A stretch of DNA of 64,000 nucleotides from Pelosinus sp. UFO1 (GTDB lineage Bacteria; Bacillota; Negativicutes; DSM-13327), in the NCBI RefSeq assembly GCF_000725345.1, contig NZ_CP008852.1:124001-188000 (forward strand), written 5' to 3'. The translations under genes were made by a program, and so were the position numbers. Below are positions 25,930-34,864 of the stretch, one piece after another. The notes beneath the pieces are model-generated. The model saw only the letters and a program-made list of their open reading frames with translations. It did no database searches and was not told where the DNA came from. The stretch's first letter is position 1; the number at the start of each line of letters is the position of its first letter.

Positions 25930-26840
25930 ATCAGGATGTAAAATCAAGACTCAGACGTACGATGATGTTTGTGCCTGGCAATAGCCCAAAAATGATTAAC
26001 AATGCGGACCTTTATGGTGCCGATACAATTATGTTTGACGTGGAGGATTCCATAGCTGTATCGCAAAAAGACGCAGCCAGGCTTATGGTCAAATATGCCC
26101 TTGAGGCAATACCATTTAGCTGCGAAACGGCGGTGCGCGTCAACCATGTGACACAGACTCCCTTTGGTATTGATGATTTGAAGGCGATTTTGCCCTCTAA
26201 GCCCGACTTGATTCGTTTGCCAAAAACCGAATCTGTCGATGAAGTGCGCTTGGTAACCAAGATGATCAAGGAAGTGGAACAGCGCGAAGGCTTTCCGGAA
26301 GGTTCGATCAATATCATTTGCGCCATTGAGAGCGTCAGAGGTCTCTATGAAGTGCGCGCCATTGCCAAGGAGCCACGTGTCATAGCGATTGCCTTGGGTG
26401 GAGAGGACTTCATTGCCGACCTGAGGACGCAGCGGACCCAACGAGGAATTGAATTTTACCATGCCCGTTCCGAAATCCTTATGGCAGCCCGTGATGCTGG
26501 TATCCAGGCAATGGATACTGTGTATGCTGATGTGGCGAATTTAGAAGGATTCCGGCAGGAAGTGACGGACATCAAGGATATGGGATTCGATGGTAAATCC
26601 GTGGTTCATCCTACCCAAATCGGCATTGTTCATGAAATCTATACGCCGACGGAAAAACAAATTGCTCATGCCGTGAAGGTACTAGCCTGCTATAAAGATG
26701 CTGTAGAGAACAACAAAGGAGTGATAACAGTTGACGGAAAAATGATTGATGGACCAATTGTTGTTCGGGCGGAACGTATTGTAGCGCAAGCAAAAGCGGC
26801 GGGTATTCTTACTGAGGAGGGATGTAAAGATGAAAAATAA
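25926..26840 (+). CDS. citE: Citrate lyase beta subunit (citryl-ACP lyase)
   Basis: 304 residues from ATG 25926, overlapping the citD stop by four bases. TIM-barrel motifs of the CitE/HpcH family: RRTMMFVPGNSPKMI near the start, TIMFDVEDSIA with an acidic magnesium site, an arginine in AVRVNH, CAIESVRGLYE, IALGGEDFIADL, and GKSVVHPTQI near the end. CitE splits citryl-ACP into oxaloacetate and acetyl-ACP. Close relatives act on citramalyl- or malyl-thioesters, so the true substrate could be citramalate. Confidence 0.92.
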   Translation: MNQDVKSRLRRTMMFVPGNSPKMINNADLYGADTIMFDVEDSIAVSQKDAARLMVKYALEAIPFSCETAVRVNHVTQTPFGIDDLKAILPSKPDLIRLPKTESVDEVRLVTKMIKEVEQREGFPEGSINIICAIESVRGLYEVRAIAKEPRVIAIALGGEDFIADLRTQRTQRGIEFYHARSEILMAARDAGIQAMDTVYADVANLEGFRQEVTDIKDMGFDGKSVVHPTQIGIVHEIYTPTEKQIAHAVKVLACYKDAVENNKGVITVDGKMIDGPIVVRAERIVAQAKAAGILTEEGCKDEK

Positions 26841-28386
26841 AGCGGGACGTGAGCTACCAGATCACATTTATGGACTGAAAGCGTATCGGCCATACGAAGG
26901 GCTGTTTGTCAATTCGCCGGAGCCGGTGCATATGGCAGGCAGAACGCTGCGCGTTGGACGGCCTAGCAACAATAAAGTATTGTCCTCGTTGGTAGAAGCG
27001 GTGGAAGCCACCGGCCTAAGAGACGGCATGACCATATCCTTTCATCACCATTTTCGCAATGGCGACTACGTTAACAAATTAGTGATGACGGCCATTGCCG
27101 CCAAAGGTATTAAAGACATTACGATTGCGACCAGCTCGCTTAATGATTGTCACGATTTTCTCATTGATTACATTGAAGATGGCACGGTTACGGCTTTGGA
27201 GACGAGCGGTCTGCGGGGTAAACTCGGTGCTTATCTGACTAAAAACCCCGGCAAACTGAAGCGACCGATTATCGTTCGTTCTCACGGTGGACGGGCAAGA
27301 GCCATTGAGGCGGGTGAAGTGAAAATCGATGTGGCCTTTATGGGCGTACCGACATGTGACCGCTTTGGCAATGCTACGGGCCGTCTAGGCAAATCGGCTT
27401 GCGGTTCCCTCGGTTATGCCATGCTCGATTCCCGCTTTGCTGAACAGGTTGTATTGGTGACGGATAACCTAATCGGCGGCTATGTCTTCCCCTATAGCAT
27501 TCCTCAGACCGATGTTAACTACATTGTTGCGGTGGAAGCAATCGGTGATCCGGAAGGTATTGCCTCCGGCATCCTGAAAATTACCAAAAACCCTATTCAA
27601 TTGCTATTGGCCGAAGCGGCAGCCAAAGTCATCGAACACTCAGGTTACTTTAAAAATGGCTACTCAATCCAAATGGGTGGTGGTGGCTCTGCCTTAGCGG
27701 TGGGCCGCTTTATTCGCGAGAAAATGCTCAAACAGCAGATCAAAGGCAGCTTTGGCGTCGGCGGCGTAACGGGCCTATTTGCTCAAATGCTGGAAGAAGG
27801 ATTGTTTGAAATTTGCTACGACACGCAGACATTTGATACAACGGCGATTCAGTCCTTACGGGAGAATCCCCGCCATGTGGAAATCTCATCTTCTTTCTAT
27901 GCTAACCCTTGGAGCCCTGGCCCGATTATTAATGATCTGGACATTGTTATTTTGGGCGCAACAGAAGTCGATCTCGATTTCAATGTGAATGTGATTACTA
28001 ACTCTAATGGCCTGTTGATGGGCGCCTCTGGCGGTCACTCCGATATTGCTGCTGCTTCCAAGTTGGCGATTATTGTCATGCCACTTATCCGGGGCCGGTT
28101 ACCTATGGTGCGTGACCGAGTGCAAAACATCGTCACGCCGGGGGAAAGCATCGACGTGGTGGTGACGGACCGTGGTATTGCCGTCAATCCGCGCCGACAA
28201 GATCTCATCGATAATCTACGCAAGAGTGGGCTCAAGATCATGACGATCGAAGAACTACAAGGAGTGGCACATAAACTTGTTGGAAAACCACAGGAAATTG
28301 TCTTGAGCGAAGCAGACAAGGACATTGTCGCGATTGTTGAGTACCGCGATGGAACGCTTCTCGACGTAATTCGCAAGCCATTATAA
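26830..28386 (+). CDS. citF: Citrate lyase alpha subunit (citrate:acetyl-ACP transferase)
   Basis: 518 residues from ATG 26830, overlapping citE by 11 bases, with GAGGAGGG inside the citE end (26815-26822). It matches CitF over its full length: GRPSNNKVLSSLVEAVEATG, IIVRSHGGRARAIEAGE, a glycine-rich MGGGGSALAVGRF segment and the C-terminal PGESIDVVVTDRGIAVNPRR. It swaps citrate for acetate on the ACP arm. The operon ends here. No citC ligase, citX or citG gene for making and attaching the prosthetic group is in the window. Confidence 0.93.
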   Translation: MKNKAGRELPDHIYGLKAYRPYEGLFVNSPEPVHMAGRTLRVGRPSNNKVLSSLVEAVEATGLRDGMTISFHHHFRNGDYVNKLVMTAIAAKGIKDITIATSSLNDCHDFLIDYIEDGTVTALETSGLRGKLGAYLTKNPGKLKRPIIVRSHGGRARAIEAGEVKIDVAFMGVPTCDRFGNATGRLGKSACGSLGYAMLDSRFAEQVVLVTDNLIGGYVFPYSIPQTDVNYIVAVEAIGDPEGIASGILKITKNPIQLLLAEAAAKVIEHSGYFKNGYSIQMGGGGSALAVGRFIREKMLKQQIKGSFGVGGVTGLFAQMLEEGLFEICYDTQTFDTTAIQSLRENPRHVEISSSFYANPWSPGPIINDLDIVILGATEVDLDFNVNVITNSNGLLMGASGGHSDIAAASKLAIIVMPLIRGRLPMVRDRVQNIVTPGESIDVVVTDRGIAVNPRRQDLIDNLRKSGLKIMTIEELQGVAHKLVGKPQEIVLSEADKDIVAIVEYRDGTLLDVIRKPL

Positions 28387-28433
28387 AAGTAGGTAGTTTT
28401 TTAGGTAATGATTACCCTTGTTTTCAAAAACAA

Positions 28434-28762
28434 GGAACTCTTTTGAATTTCAGCCATGTGTCATTGGCTTTTGAGAATGGAGTAAAGATATGATACCTAC
28501 GATTGGTAGATTAGCGAGCAAGTTTAACCTGTCACGAAGTACGCTGCGTTATTATGATTCGATCGGCGTGTTATCTCCGATAAAGAGAGGCAAGGGGAAT
28601 TACCGTATATACTCGGAAGAAGATTGTAAACGTTTGGAACAGATTGCTAACTATCGTCAAATAGGGCTTTCTCTTCAAGAAATAAAAGAGATTTTAGATA
28701 ACAAAATATGCATTGCTGCATTAAGTTTGAAAACTAATTAGAAGAAATAAATGAAGAAATTT
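28434..28762 (+). pseudogene. Truncated MerR regulator, broken copy of the gene at 32949
   Basis: The frame starts at ATG 28490 and stops after 83 codons at 28741. DNA from 28434 to 28762 closely matches 32893-33222, including about 56 bases of upstream sequence. Loss of one base near 28735 shifts the frame into a TAG just after the winged helix (residues 1-70: NLSRSTLRYYDSIG, GNYRIYSEEDCKRLEQ). The rest of the intact protein is missing and a hairpin repeat begins five bases later. A DNA-binding fragment could still be made, so competition with the intact paralogue is possible. Confidence 0.8.
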
Positions 28763-28766
28763 TACT

Positions 28767-28821
28767 AAAGAGAAGCTACCCGTAATCATCCTTATTGGTA
28801 TATTATGGGTAGCTTCTCTTT
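28767..28821. repeat. Hairpin repeat family, copy A
   Basis: AAAGAGAAGCTACCC (28767-28781) and GGGTAGCTTCTCTTT (28807-28821) pair perfectly, extended inward by TAAT/ATTA. The flank CATAGCGAT follows as in other copies. First of six full copies in the window. Confidence 0.85.
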
Positions 28822-28946
28822 TGATTGGACATAGCGATAAGATATGAGCAATTTACAGTTAATGTCCCGTTTCCCCATATAAATGGTAACATGGACCGCT
28901 GGAGTGCATAAAATAATATGACATAATAAAGGAAAGGAGATTTAAT

Positions 28947-30488
28947 GTGATAAGCTCCAGATTTATCTTCAAGAGGTTTAAGCAACTGGCGCTAAAAACC
29001 AGTACTCCAGGGTTGTCTATAGCCAATCTGCCAATGCTGTTCTCACTTGACGATTGGCTTTTTATAATGAGACGGATAGAAAATGGTAAATGGTCAAATA
29101 TGTCCAATGCTGAGAAAAGGGCTAAATTGCGTAATAAGCATACTAATATCATTACCTTCAAAGATGTGGAAGGTAATGATGAAGCCAAGCAGGAATTGAA
29201 AGAAATTTTAGAGTTTATCAAGCATCCCAAAAAATTTAGTAATTTGGGTGCTCGCATTCCTAAAGGAGTTCTGTTGTACGGGCCTCCCGGCACAGGTAAA
29301 ACATTACTGGCAAAGGCGCTGGCAGGTGAGGCAGGAGTACCTTTCTTAAGTATCAGCGGTTCCCAATTCGTAGAGATGTACGTTGGTGTTGGTGCTTCCA
29401 GGGTGCGTGATCTATTTAAGGAAGGCCGGAAGAAGGCGCCATGTATCATCTTCATTGACGAGATTGATGCAGTTGGGCGGCAGCGTGGAGCTGGTGTAGG
29501 TGGCGGAAATGATGAACGAGAGCAAACCCTTAATCAGTTGCTAGTAGAAATGGATGGATTCGAGGCTAATAAAGGTGTCTTTGTTGTGGCAGCCACCAAT
29601 CGAACGGATATTCTCGATTCGGCACTTTTACGACCAGGACGGTTTGACCGCCGTATTGTAGTCGATCGACCAGATCTTATGGGGCGTCTTAACATATTAA
29701 AAGTGCATACTAGAAGTAAGCCCTTAGCAGATAAGATGGATCTTGAAGTCCTCGCCCGCCGTACACCTGGTTTTACAGGAGCTGACCTCAGTAATGTAGT
29801 GAACGAAGCTGCCATTCTTGCCGCGCGCCAAGGTAAAACATGTATAGAGATGCATGATATGGAGGAAGCGGTGGAACGTGTAGTGGCAGGACCGGAGCGT
29901 AAAAGCCGTTTTATCAACGAAAAAGATAAGAAACTTACTGCGTACCATGAAGCTGGTCACGTTTTAGTCGCAATGCTTCTAAGGCACGCTGACCCGATTC
30001 ATAGGGTGTCTATTATTCCACGGGGCCAGGCTGGTGGATATACTCTTACTTTGGGGAAGGAAGATCGTTATTGTCTTACTAGGTCAGAAATTTTCGATCA
30101 GATTAAGATTCTGCTGGCTGGTCGAGCATCTGAAAACTTGATATTTAATGAAACGAGCACCGGAGTCCATAATGACCTAATACAGGCCACCGAGCTTGCA
30201 CGTAAAATGGTCTGTGAATACGGTATGAGCGAGACCTTGGGACCAGTCGCTTTATCACGATCTAAGGAACAAGTTTTTTTGGGCCGTGATATTACTCTCG
30301 GCCCCAATAATAGCCAGGAAATGGAATATAGTATAGATAAAGAAATACGTCAGATACTAGAGAACGCTTATGGAAAAGCCGAAGAAATAATCAAATCCAA
30401 TCTTGATAAGCTACAGCTGGTTGCAACTACCCTATTAGAACGAGAAAAGTTGGATGGTGAAGAACTTCGTCAGTTGCTAGGAAGATAA
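28947..30488 (+). CDS. FtsH-like AAA+ zinc metalloprotease lacking the membrane anchor
   Basis: 513 residues from GTG 28947, with AAAGGAGA at 28932-28939 (the ATG two bases earlier is followed at once by a stop). The AAA+ domain has Walker A GPPGTGKT (about 112), Walker B IIFIDEID (about 170) and the second-region [19 protein letters not shown]. The M41 protease has HEAGH (first histidine about 334) and a candidate aspartate ligand in [10 protein letters not shown] (about 410). The usual two N-terminal transmembrane helices and extracytoplasmic domain are absent: only about 75 residues precede the AAA+ domain. It should be a cytosolic, ATP-driven protease. Copies of the hairpin repeat lie on both sides. 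Confidence 0.9.
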   Translation: MISSRFIFKRFKQLALKTSTPGLSIANLPMLFSLDDWLFIMRRIENGKWSNMSNAEKRAKLRNKHTNIITFKDVEGNDEAKQELKEILEFIKHPKKFSNLGARIPKGVLLYGPPGTGKTLLAKALAGEAGVPFLSISGSQFVEMYVGVGASRVRDLFKEGRKKAPCIIFIDEIDAVGRQRGAGVGGGNDEREQTLNQLLVEMDGFEANKGVFVVAATNRTDILDSALLRPGRFDRRIVVDRPDLMGRLNILKVHTRSKPLADKMDLEVLARRTPGFTGADLSNVVNEAAILAARQGKTCIEMHDMEEAVERVVAGPERKSRFINEKDKKLTAYHEAGHVLVAMLLRHADPIHRVSIIPRGQAGGYTLTLGKEDRYCLTRSEIFDQIKILLAGRASENLIFNETSTGVHNDLIQATELARKMVCEYGMSETLGPVALSRSKEQVFLGRDITLGPNNSQEMEYSIDKEIRQILENAYGKAEEIIKSNLDKLQLVATTLLEREKLDGEELRQLLGR

Positions 30489-30619
30489 AGATTACTAAAC
30501 TAAGTTTCTTTGTTACGATAAAGGCAACTGCCAGGTTGAAAGAAGAAACCTGAAACAGAACTTTCTCTTGGTAAAATAATGCTTATAATGTGAAAATATA
30601 GCAGGATTTAGTATTTATG

Positions 30620-30674
30620 AAAGAGAAGCTATCCATAATCTACCTTTTTAGTAGATTGTGGATAGCTTTTCTTT
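30620..30674. repeat. Hairpin repeat family, copy B
   Basis: AAAGAGAAGCTATCC (30620-30634) pairs with the segment ending 30674 (GGATAGCTTTTCTTT), extended by ATAATCTAC/GTAGATTGT. GATTTGACATAACAATGAAA follows, shared with copies C and E. Confidence 0.85.
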
Positions 30675-30726
30675 AGATTTGACATAACAATGAAATATGG
30701 ACAGTTTAAAGTTATCATTCCTAATA

Positions 30727-30753
30727 GGGACAACTAACTTCTCACCGTGTCCC
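30727..30753. repeat. REP-like GGGACA...TGTCCC module, copy B
   Basis: GGGACA (30727-30732) and TGTCCC (30748-30753) flank 15 bases. The same module follows hairpin copies D and E at a similar distance. Confidence 0.65.
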
Positions 30754-30805
30754 TTGAGAAAATTTGATTCTGAATTTCAACTATTCATATTAAAAGAGGT
30801 GAACC

Positions 30806-31102
30806 ATGGATATTAAACCACAAACAGTTATAAAAATGACAGTCATTAGAAAGAATGGCTACTGCCCAATTTTTCAAGAGGGTGATCAAATTACTATAAG
30901 AAAGCATTGTTTAGACACAGATGTAAATGAGCTGAATAAATATTGCTATGCTACATTAGCCGATATATATCCGAAATGTAATGATTTGAGAAAACAACCA
31001 ATTAGAACAAAAGACTACTTTGCCTGTCGAGATAATGGTATCATAGAAATCGAGTTAGAACGATTGGAAGATGAGTTATATGATTTTGAAAGGAAAAGTT
31101 GA
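30806..31102 (+). CDS. Small TIGR04076-like protein
   Basis: 98 residues from ATG 30806, behind AGAGGTGA (30794-30801). The pattern V-x-R..G.C...F.E-G-D-x-I-x-I near the start, then CYATLADIYP and a C-terminal RLE, resembles the small TIGR04076 family of unknown function in anaerobes. Three cysteines besides the C-P motif could bind a metal, but this is not shown. It is followed by a strong terminator. The assignment is by pattern memory only and is moderate. Confidence 0.5.
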   Translation: MDIKPQTVIKMTVIRKNGYCPIFQEGDQITIRKHCLDTDVNELNKYCYATLADIYPKCNDLRKQPIRTKDYFACRDNGIIEIELERLEDELYDFERKS

Positions 31103-31174
31103 TGATTTTTGTATAGCGATATTAGGCAATGAAGATAAAATTGAATCAATGGAACCGCCCCTGATTCCATATAG

Positions 31175-31207
31175 AAAGATAGCGTGCCAATCGGCACGCT
31201 ATCTTTT
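31175..31207 (+). terminator. Intrinsic terminator after the small TIGR04076-like gene
   Basis: AAAGATAGCGTGCC (31175-31188) and GGCACGCTATCTTT (31193-31206) pair perfectly over 14 bp with a four-base loop, followed by a short T-run. Confidence 0.85.
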
Positions 31208-31431
31208 GCATCTTCTGTTTATGTCTATAGCGCATTTTCCAAAATTTTTCGGCTTACATCCAGCGAAAGATCTTGGGTTTCTGAGAGTGCTGCCATGCCA
31301 TGCGTCTTTAACTGTTCAATGATAACCGGTATTTGATCTTTGCCGATGTTATAGCCGGACAGCCTTGCCAGTGAAACCAGGCTGTTTATTTCCGCTACGG
31401 GGCAAGTGGCTGTATTTACTACTTTCGGCAC
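31197..31431 (-). pseudogene. Iron alcohol dehydrogenase C-terminal fragment, copy 1
   Basis: A minus-strand frame (31431 to 31225) ends in the same 44 or so residues as the broken alcohol dehydrogenase at 47.3-47.8 kb (YNIGKDQIPVIIEQL; LSETQDLSLDVSRKILENAL). DNA identity runs from about 31197 to 31364 against 47304-47472. Upstream of that the frame continues into unrelated sequence, so this is a recombined scrap. A short AAACTAGAAGAAATAAATTA stretch at 31451-31470 recalls the MerR gene. Confidence 0.7.
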
Positions 31432-31645
31432 CCTTTTAGGAACAGTAGCTAAACTAGAAGAAATAAATTAAGAAATTTCTACGACCACTAGGACGAACAA
31501 AAAATCCATATCAAAGATAATCCGAGGTTCTATCTAGGACTTAGGATTATCTTTTTTATTGCTATTGACCTGACTATAACTTCATAGTTTATTCTTTTAA
31601 ATATAAGAAGCTAGAGGAGCAAATCGATCTAGGGAGGCTAGGTGT

Positions 31646-32872
31646 ATGTTCTTAATCAATCGGAACTTTCTTTTACTTTGGAGCGGTCAATTAGTTTCTC
31701 AATTAGGCGATAAAGCCTATAACATTGTGCTGATGTGGTGGTTGCTTGAGAAAACTAATTCGCCAATTTTTGTTAGCTCTTTTCTTGTTGTCTCAATGTT
31801 ACCCGAGCTGCTTTTTGGCCCAGTGGCTGGTGTGTATATTGACCGATGGGGCAAAAAGAAAGTATTAGTGGTGTCTGATTTTATTCGGGGAATTATTATA
31901 TTAATGCTTGCTGCTCTATATCAGTCGCAGCTTTTGGAAATATGGCATATTTATGTGGCAGCACTTTGTATTTCACTCTGTTCGGCATTCTTTAACCCAG
32001 CTATAATGTCTGTCATACCGGTTATTGTTGAAAAAGATAAGCTTCAGCAGGCAAATGCTTTGAGCCAAATGGTAGTAGGGGCTGTGTCGATAATTGGGCC
32101 ATTGCTAGGGGCCTCGAGTATCGTCTTGGTGGGTTATATCGGTGGGCTTATATTTAACGGAATTTCCTATATCGCATCGGGAATTGCTGAGCTTTTTTTG
32201 TGCATAACCACAATCAAAGTTCAAACCAAGGAATCCGTCATTTATAGTTTAGCGCAAGGATTTCGTTTCATTCGGGCAGATGTGCGTGTGTCCGTAATTG
32301 TGATTGTGATTGCTATTGTTCATGTCTTTGTTGGAAGTGTTGTCGTAATCATACCGTTTCTTGCTCAATTATTAGATGGCAATGGGATTAATAACTTGGG
32401 ATTGTTACAAGCTGCTATTGGTGGGGGGATGATCGTTGGGGCAGGGTATAGTTCGAGGTATTTGCGCAAAAACGTTAGCGAGCTGTACCTATTCTACGCT
32501 ATCATGTGCATGGGATTAGGGATTCTAGCACTTGGAGCACTGCAGTTACTACACGCCGGATTAGTAGAAATCTATGTATTCGTTTGCATCATAATAGGTA
32601 GTTGTATAGCGATTGCAAGCGTGCTTTGGCGTACAATCGCACAGATTTGCATCCCAGTGGAAATATCCGGACGCGTTTTTAGCGTATTTTCTACAACCGG
32701 GAATATTTCTTTACCTATTTCAATTGGAATATTTGGTGTGCTTTTGAATTACGTGGCACCTGGATTATTATTTTCTTTTGCAGGTGGTTGCCTAATGGTT
32801 TTCGGAGTAGTATTGTTGTATAGTAACCGAAAAAACTTCGGAGGAACTTGTAAAAGAAAAGACCTCATCTAG
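31646..32872 (+). CDS. MFS transporter, macrolide-efflux (DHA3) type
   Basis: 408 residues from ATG 31646, with GGGAGG at 31632-31637. Twelve hydrophobic segments; DHA3 hallmarks are the N-terminal NRNFLLLWSGQLVSQLGD and the loop PVAGVYIDRWGKKKVLV. Such proteins pump out macrolides and other lipophilic compounds. A MerR regulator gene follows 76 bases later on the same strand, a frequent regulator-pump pairing. It lies in the decayed, repeat-rich stretch but is itself intact. Confidence 0.87.
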   Translation: MFLINRNFLLLWSGQLVSQLGDKAYNIVLMWWLLEKTNSPIFVSSFLVVSMLPELLFGPVAGVYIDRWGKKKVLVVSDFIRGIIILMLAALYQSQLLEIWHIYVAALCISLCSAFFNPAIMSVIPVIVEKDKLQQANALSQMVVGAVSIIGPLLGASSIVLVGYIGGLIFNGISYIASGIAELFLCITTIKVQTKESVIYSLAQGFRFIRADVRVSVIVIVIAIVHVFVGSVVVIIPFLAQLLDGNGINNLGLLQAAIGGGMIVGAGYSSRYLRKNVSELYLFYAIMCMGLGILALGALQLLHAGLVEIYVFVCIIIGSCIAIASVLWRTIAQICIPVEISGRVFSVFSTTGNISLPISIGIFGVLLNYVAPGLLFSFAGGCLMVFGVVLLYSNRKNFGGTCKRKDLI

Positions 32873-32948
32873 AATAAGATGGTTTTGCGAGAGGAACTCT
32901 TTTGAATTTTAGCCATGTGCTATTGGCCTTTGAGAATGGAGTAAAGAT

Positions 32949-33530
32949 ATGACATCTACGATTGGTAAATTAGCGAGGAAGTTTAACCTATCACGAAGTA
33001 CGCTGCTTTATTATGATTCAATCGGCTTGTTATCTCCCCTAAAGAGAGGCAATGGGAATTACCGTATATACTCGGAAGAAGATTGTAAGCGATTGGAACA
33101 GATTGCTAACTATCGTCAAACAGGGCTTTCTCTAGAGCAAATAAAAGAGATATTAGATAGCAAGAAATGCATTGCTGCAGTAAGTTTGGAAACGAAATTA
33201 GAAGAAATTAATGAAGAAATTTCCAAGTTGAGGCAACAGCAGCATTTTATTATTAAGCTTCTACAAGATAATCGGTTGCTAGAACGGGTGGGGATCATTC
33301 AAAAGGAATCACTAACTGGGTTAATGCATTCAGCAGGTATTGATGAGAAGGCGCAGTGGAGGCTACATAATCAGTTCGAAAAAAAATTTCCGGACAAACA
33401 TCAAGAATTTTTGCAAATCCTTGGATTATCTTCCGAACAAATAAGCAAGATTAGGGAGTGGTCCTACAAGGAACAAGATAATGCTAGGCTATATGACCAC
33501 CAGGTAGATTGCGATAATCCTTTAAAATAG
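32949..33530 (+). CDS. MerR family transcriptional regulator
   Basis: 193 residues from ATG 32949. The N-terminal winged helix (residues 1-70: FNLSRSTLLYYDSIGLLSP, GNYRIYSEEDCKRLEQIANY) is followed by the dimerisation helix (KLEEINEEISKLRQQ) and a C-terminal domain of about 90 residues (SLTGLMHSAGIDEKAQWRLH; KFPDKHQEFLQILGLS) seen in many clostridial MerR proteins. The 5' part and upstream DNA are duplicated at 28434-28762, where the copy is broken. It probably regulates the adjacent DHA3 pump and/or the YciI gene. Confidence 0.88.
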   Translation: MTSTIGKLARKFNLSRSTLLYYDSIGLLSPLKRGNGNYRIYSEEDCKRLEQIANYRQTGLSLEQIKEILDSKKCIAAVSLETKLEEINEEISKLRQQQHFIIKLLQDNRLLERVGIIQKESLTGLMHSAGIDEKAQWRLHNQFEKKFPDKHQEFLQILGLSSEQISKIREWSYKEQDNARLYDHQVDCDNPLK

Positions 33531-33560
33531 AATCGACAAAATAGTAAGGGGGAAATATTG

Positions 33561-33848
33561 ATGTTTCTTATAATTTTGAACTACATTAAACCATTGGAGT
33601 ATCTTGATGAATTAATACCAGCGCATATTGAGTTTCTGGATCGGTTCTATAATCAAGAGAAGTTCCTTGTCTCAGGGCGTAGAAATCCACGAGTTGGTGG
33701 AGTTATTATTGCTAAAGCGAGCAGAGAAGAAGAAGTATGGGATATAATCAAACAAGATCCTTTTCATAGTAATGGAGCAGCAGAATATGAAGTGATTGAG
33801 TTTATCCCATCCAAATATGATCCACGCTTAGAAGGTCTTTTGAGTTAA
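33561..33848 (+). CDS. YciI family protein
   Basis: 95 residues from ATG 33561, with AAGGGGGA at 33546-33553. The ferredoxin-like YciI pattern is visible: F-L-I-I-L-N-Y at the N-terminus, R-x-H/IEFLDRFY, FLVSGRRNPRVGGVIIAKA, and a late DPFHSNGAAEYEVIEF. The His-Asp pair expected for the putative active site is represented by the histidine near residue 21 and the D-P-F motif. Function unknown; some members are dehalogenase-like or act in small-molecule degradation. The gene runs directly into a serine hydrolase remnant. Confidence 0.8.
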   Translation: MFLIILNYIKPLEYLDELIPAHIEFLDRFYNQEKFLVSGRRNPRVGGVIIAKASREEEVWDIIKQDPFHSNGAAEYEVIEFIPSKYDPRLEGLLS

Positions 33849-34128
33849 ATAATAACGCTGCAACTTATATGCATTCAAAGCTTATTAGCATTACAACTGG
33901 GTATAGTCTGAAAGAATATTTAATGCCTCATATTTTTCAACTCTTGGGAATATCTGAGCCACAATGGGATTCTGGTGTAAATGGTATATCATTTGGATGC
34001 TCAGGGTTATATTTAACGGCACGAGACTTATCCAAATTTGGTCAAGTGCTACTTAATCATGGTGTATGGAACAAAAAAGGCTTATATCTGAAGATTATAT
34101 TGCACAGGCTACGAAATCCCTAAATTGA
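33849..34128 (+). pseudogene. Serine hydrolase (class C beta-lactamase family) remnant
   Basis: Begins without a start codon right after the yciI stop. The frame gives the middle of a beta-lactamase-like hydrolase: NNNAATYMHSKLIS (with the Y/S-x-N element), YLMPHIFQLLGI, SGLYLTARDLSKFGQVLL and GVWNKKGL. A single-base shift near 34080 puts the next conserved stretch (LISEDYIAQATKSLN) in another frame, ending with TGA at 34126-34128. The nucleophile region and the C-terminal half are missing, so no active enzyme can be made. Confidence 0.75.
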
Positions 34129-34180
34129 CACTGTGACTTCAGTGAATATTTTTCAGCTGTCGATCATAAACAAGCATGCT

Positions 34181-34235
34181 AAAGAGAAGCTACCCGTAAT
34201 CTACCTTATTAGTAGATTGTGAGTAGCTTCTCTTT
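34181..34235. repeat. Hairpin repeat family, copy C
   Basis: AAAGAGAAGCTACCCGTAAT begins at 34181; its partner arm ends at 34235 (AGTAGCTTCTCTTT). One internal mismatch. Flank TAGATTTATCATGGCGATGA matches the family's downstream sequence. Confidence 0.85.
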
Positions 34236-34344
34236 TAGATTTATCATGGCGATGAATATAGACAAGAGTTGCGAATTTCTACTCTAATGGTGTACTTCAA
34301 GAGGTACTTGATTTTTATCCTTTAAAATCCGTATTCATCGTACC

Positions 34345-34536
34345 ATGTCCAAAGCCGCTACAATCTTAGGGGTAACGGTTATTGGAGGATTAGTAGCCTC
34401 TTACATTCACATCGAAGTTTTATCAGAAATTGCAATCAATGCCGAGCATAGTGTATCCATACAAAAAGATTTTTTAAAAAAGATATTCCCGAATATATTA
34501 CCAATGAGTTACGCACTGTTTATGTTTATCTCTTGA
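34345..34536 (+). pseudogene. PTS mannose-family IID component, C-terminal fragment
   Basis: 63 codons resembling the C-terminal membrane part of mannose/fructose/sorbose-family IID subunits: SKAATILGVTVIGGLVASY, then FLKKIFPNILPMSYALFMF. The intact protein has about 270 residues; no N-terminal part, no IIA/IIB/IIC genes and no ribosome site are nearby. The frame ends in TGA just where the last helix should continue. A leftover of a lost PTS operon. Confidence 0.7.
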
Positions 34537-34730
34537 AAAAGAAGATAGAATTTAAGAGTAGAGTTTTTGCCAATCCATATGCTGAAATGGAAGTTGTTTT
34601 CAAGTAACTTCTTATTGAACCTTATATCTCATATACCAATTAACCTCATGATTTAAACACCAAGCACAAGGGTGAACAACCTGTCCCTGTGTTCCATTAG
34701 CATAGAGAGCAAAATATAGAAGAATGTAAC

Positions 34731-34787
34731 GAAGAGAAGCTGCCCATAATAACGTAGTTAGCAGTAAATTATAGGCAGCTTCTCTTT
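34731..34787. repeat. Hairpin repeat family, copy D
   Basis: GAAGAGAAGCTGCCCATAAT begins at 34731; the partner arm AGGCAGCTTCTCTTT ends at 34787. The loop sequence differs from the other copies. It lies about 290 bases upstream of the glucan synthase start. Confidence 0.8.
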
Positions 34788-34837
34788 TATTTGTTATGCC
34801 GATAAAATAAGACAATTTAGAACTATCATCTTTAATT

Positions 34838-34864
34838 GGGACAAGGAACCTGCCCTCCTGTCCC
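34838..34864. repeat. REP-like GGGACA...TGTCCC module, copy D
   Basis: Begins GGGACAAGGAACCTGCCC and ends CTGTCCC, nearly identical to the copy at 43577-43603 on the other side of the glucan synthase gene. Confidence 0.75.

Larger units (their letters stand above)
30489..30805. other. Intergenic region with repeat copy B and a REP-like module
   Basis: Apart from the hairpin (30620-30674) and the GGGACA/TGTCCC module (30727-30753), nothing supported is seen. The region separates the FtsH-like gene from a small conserved gene. Confidence 0.6.

Noticed and set aside
25926-28386. citEF read as an HpcH-type malyl-CoA or citramalate lyase system
   Set aside because: CitF is present at full length and the gene order is citD-citE-citF, so citrate lyase is the best name; citramalate remains an alternative because of the CitD oddity.
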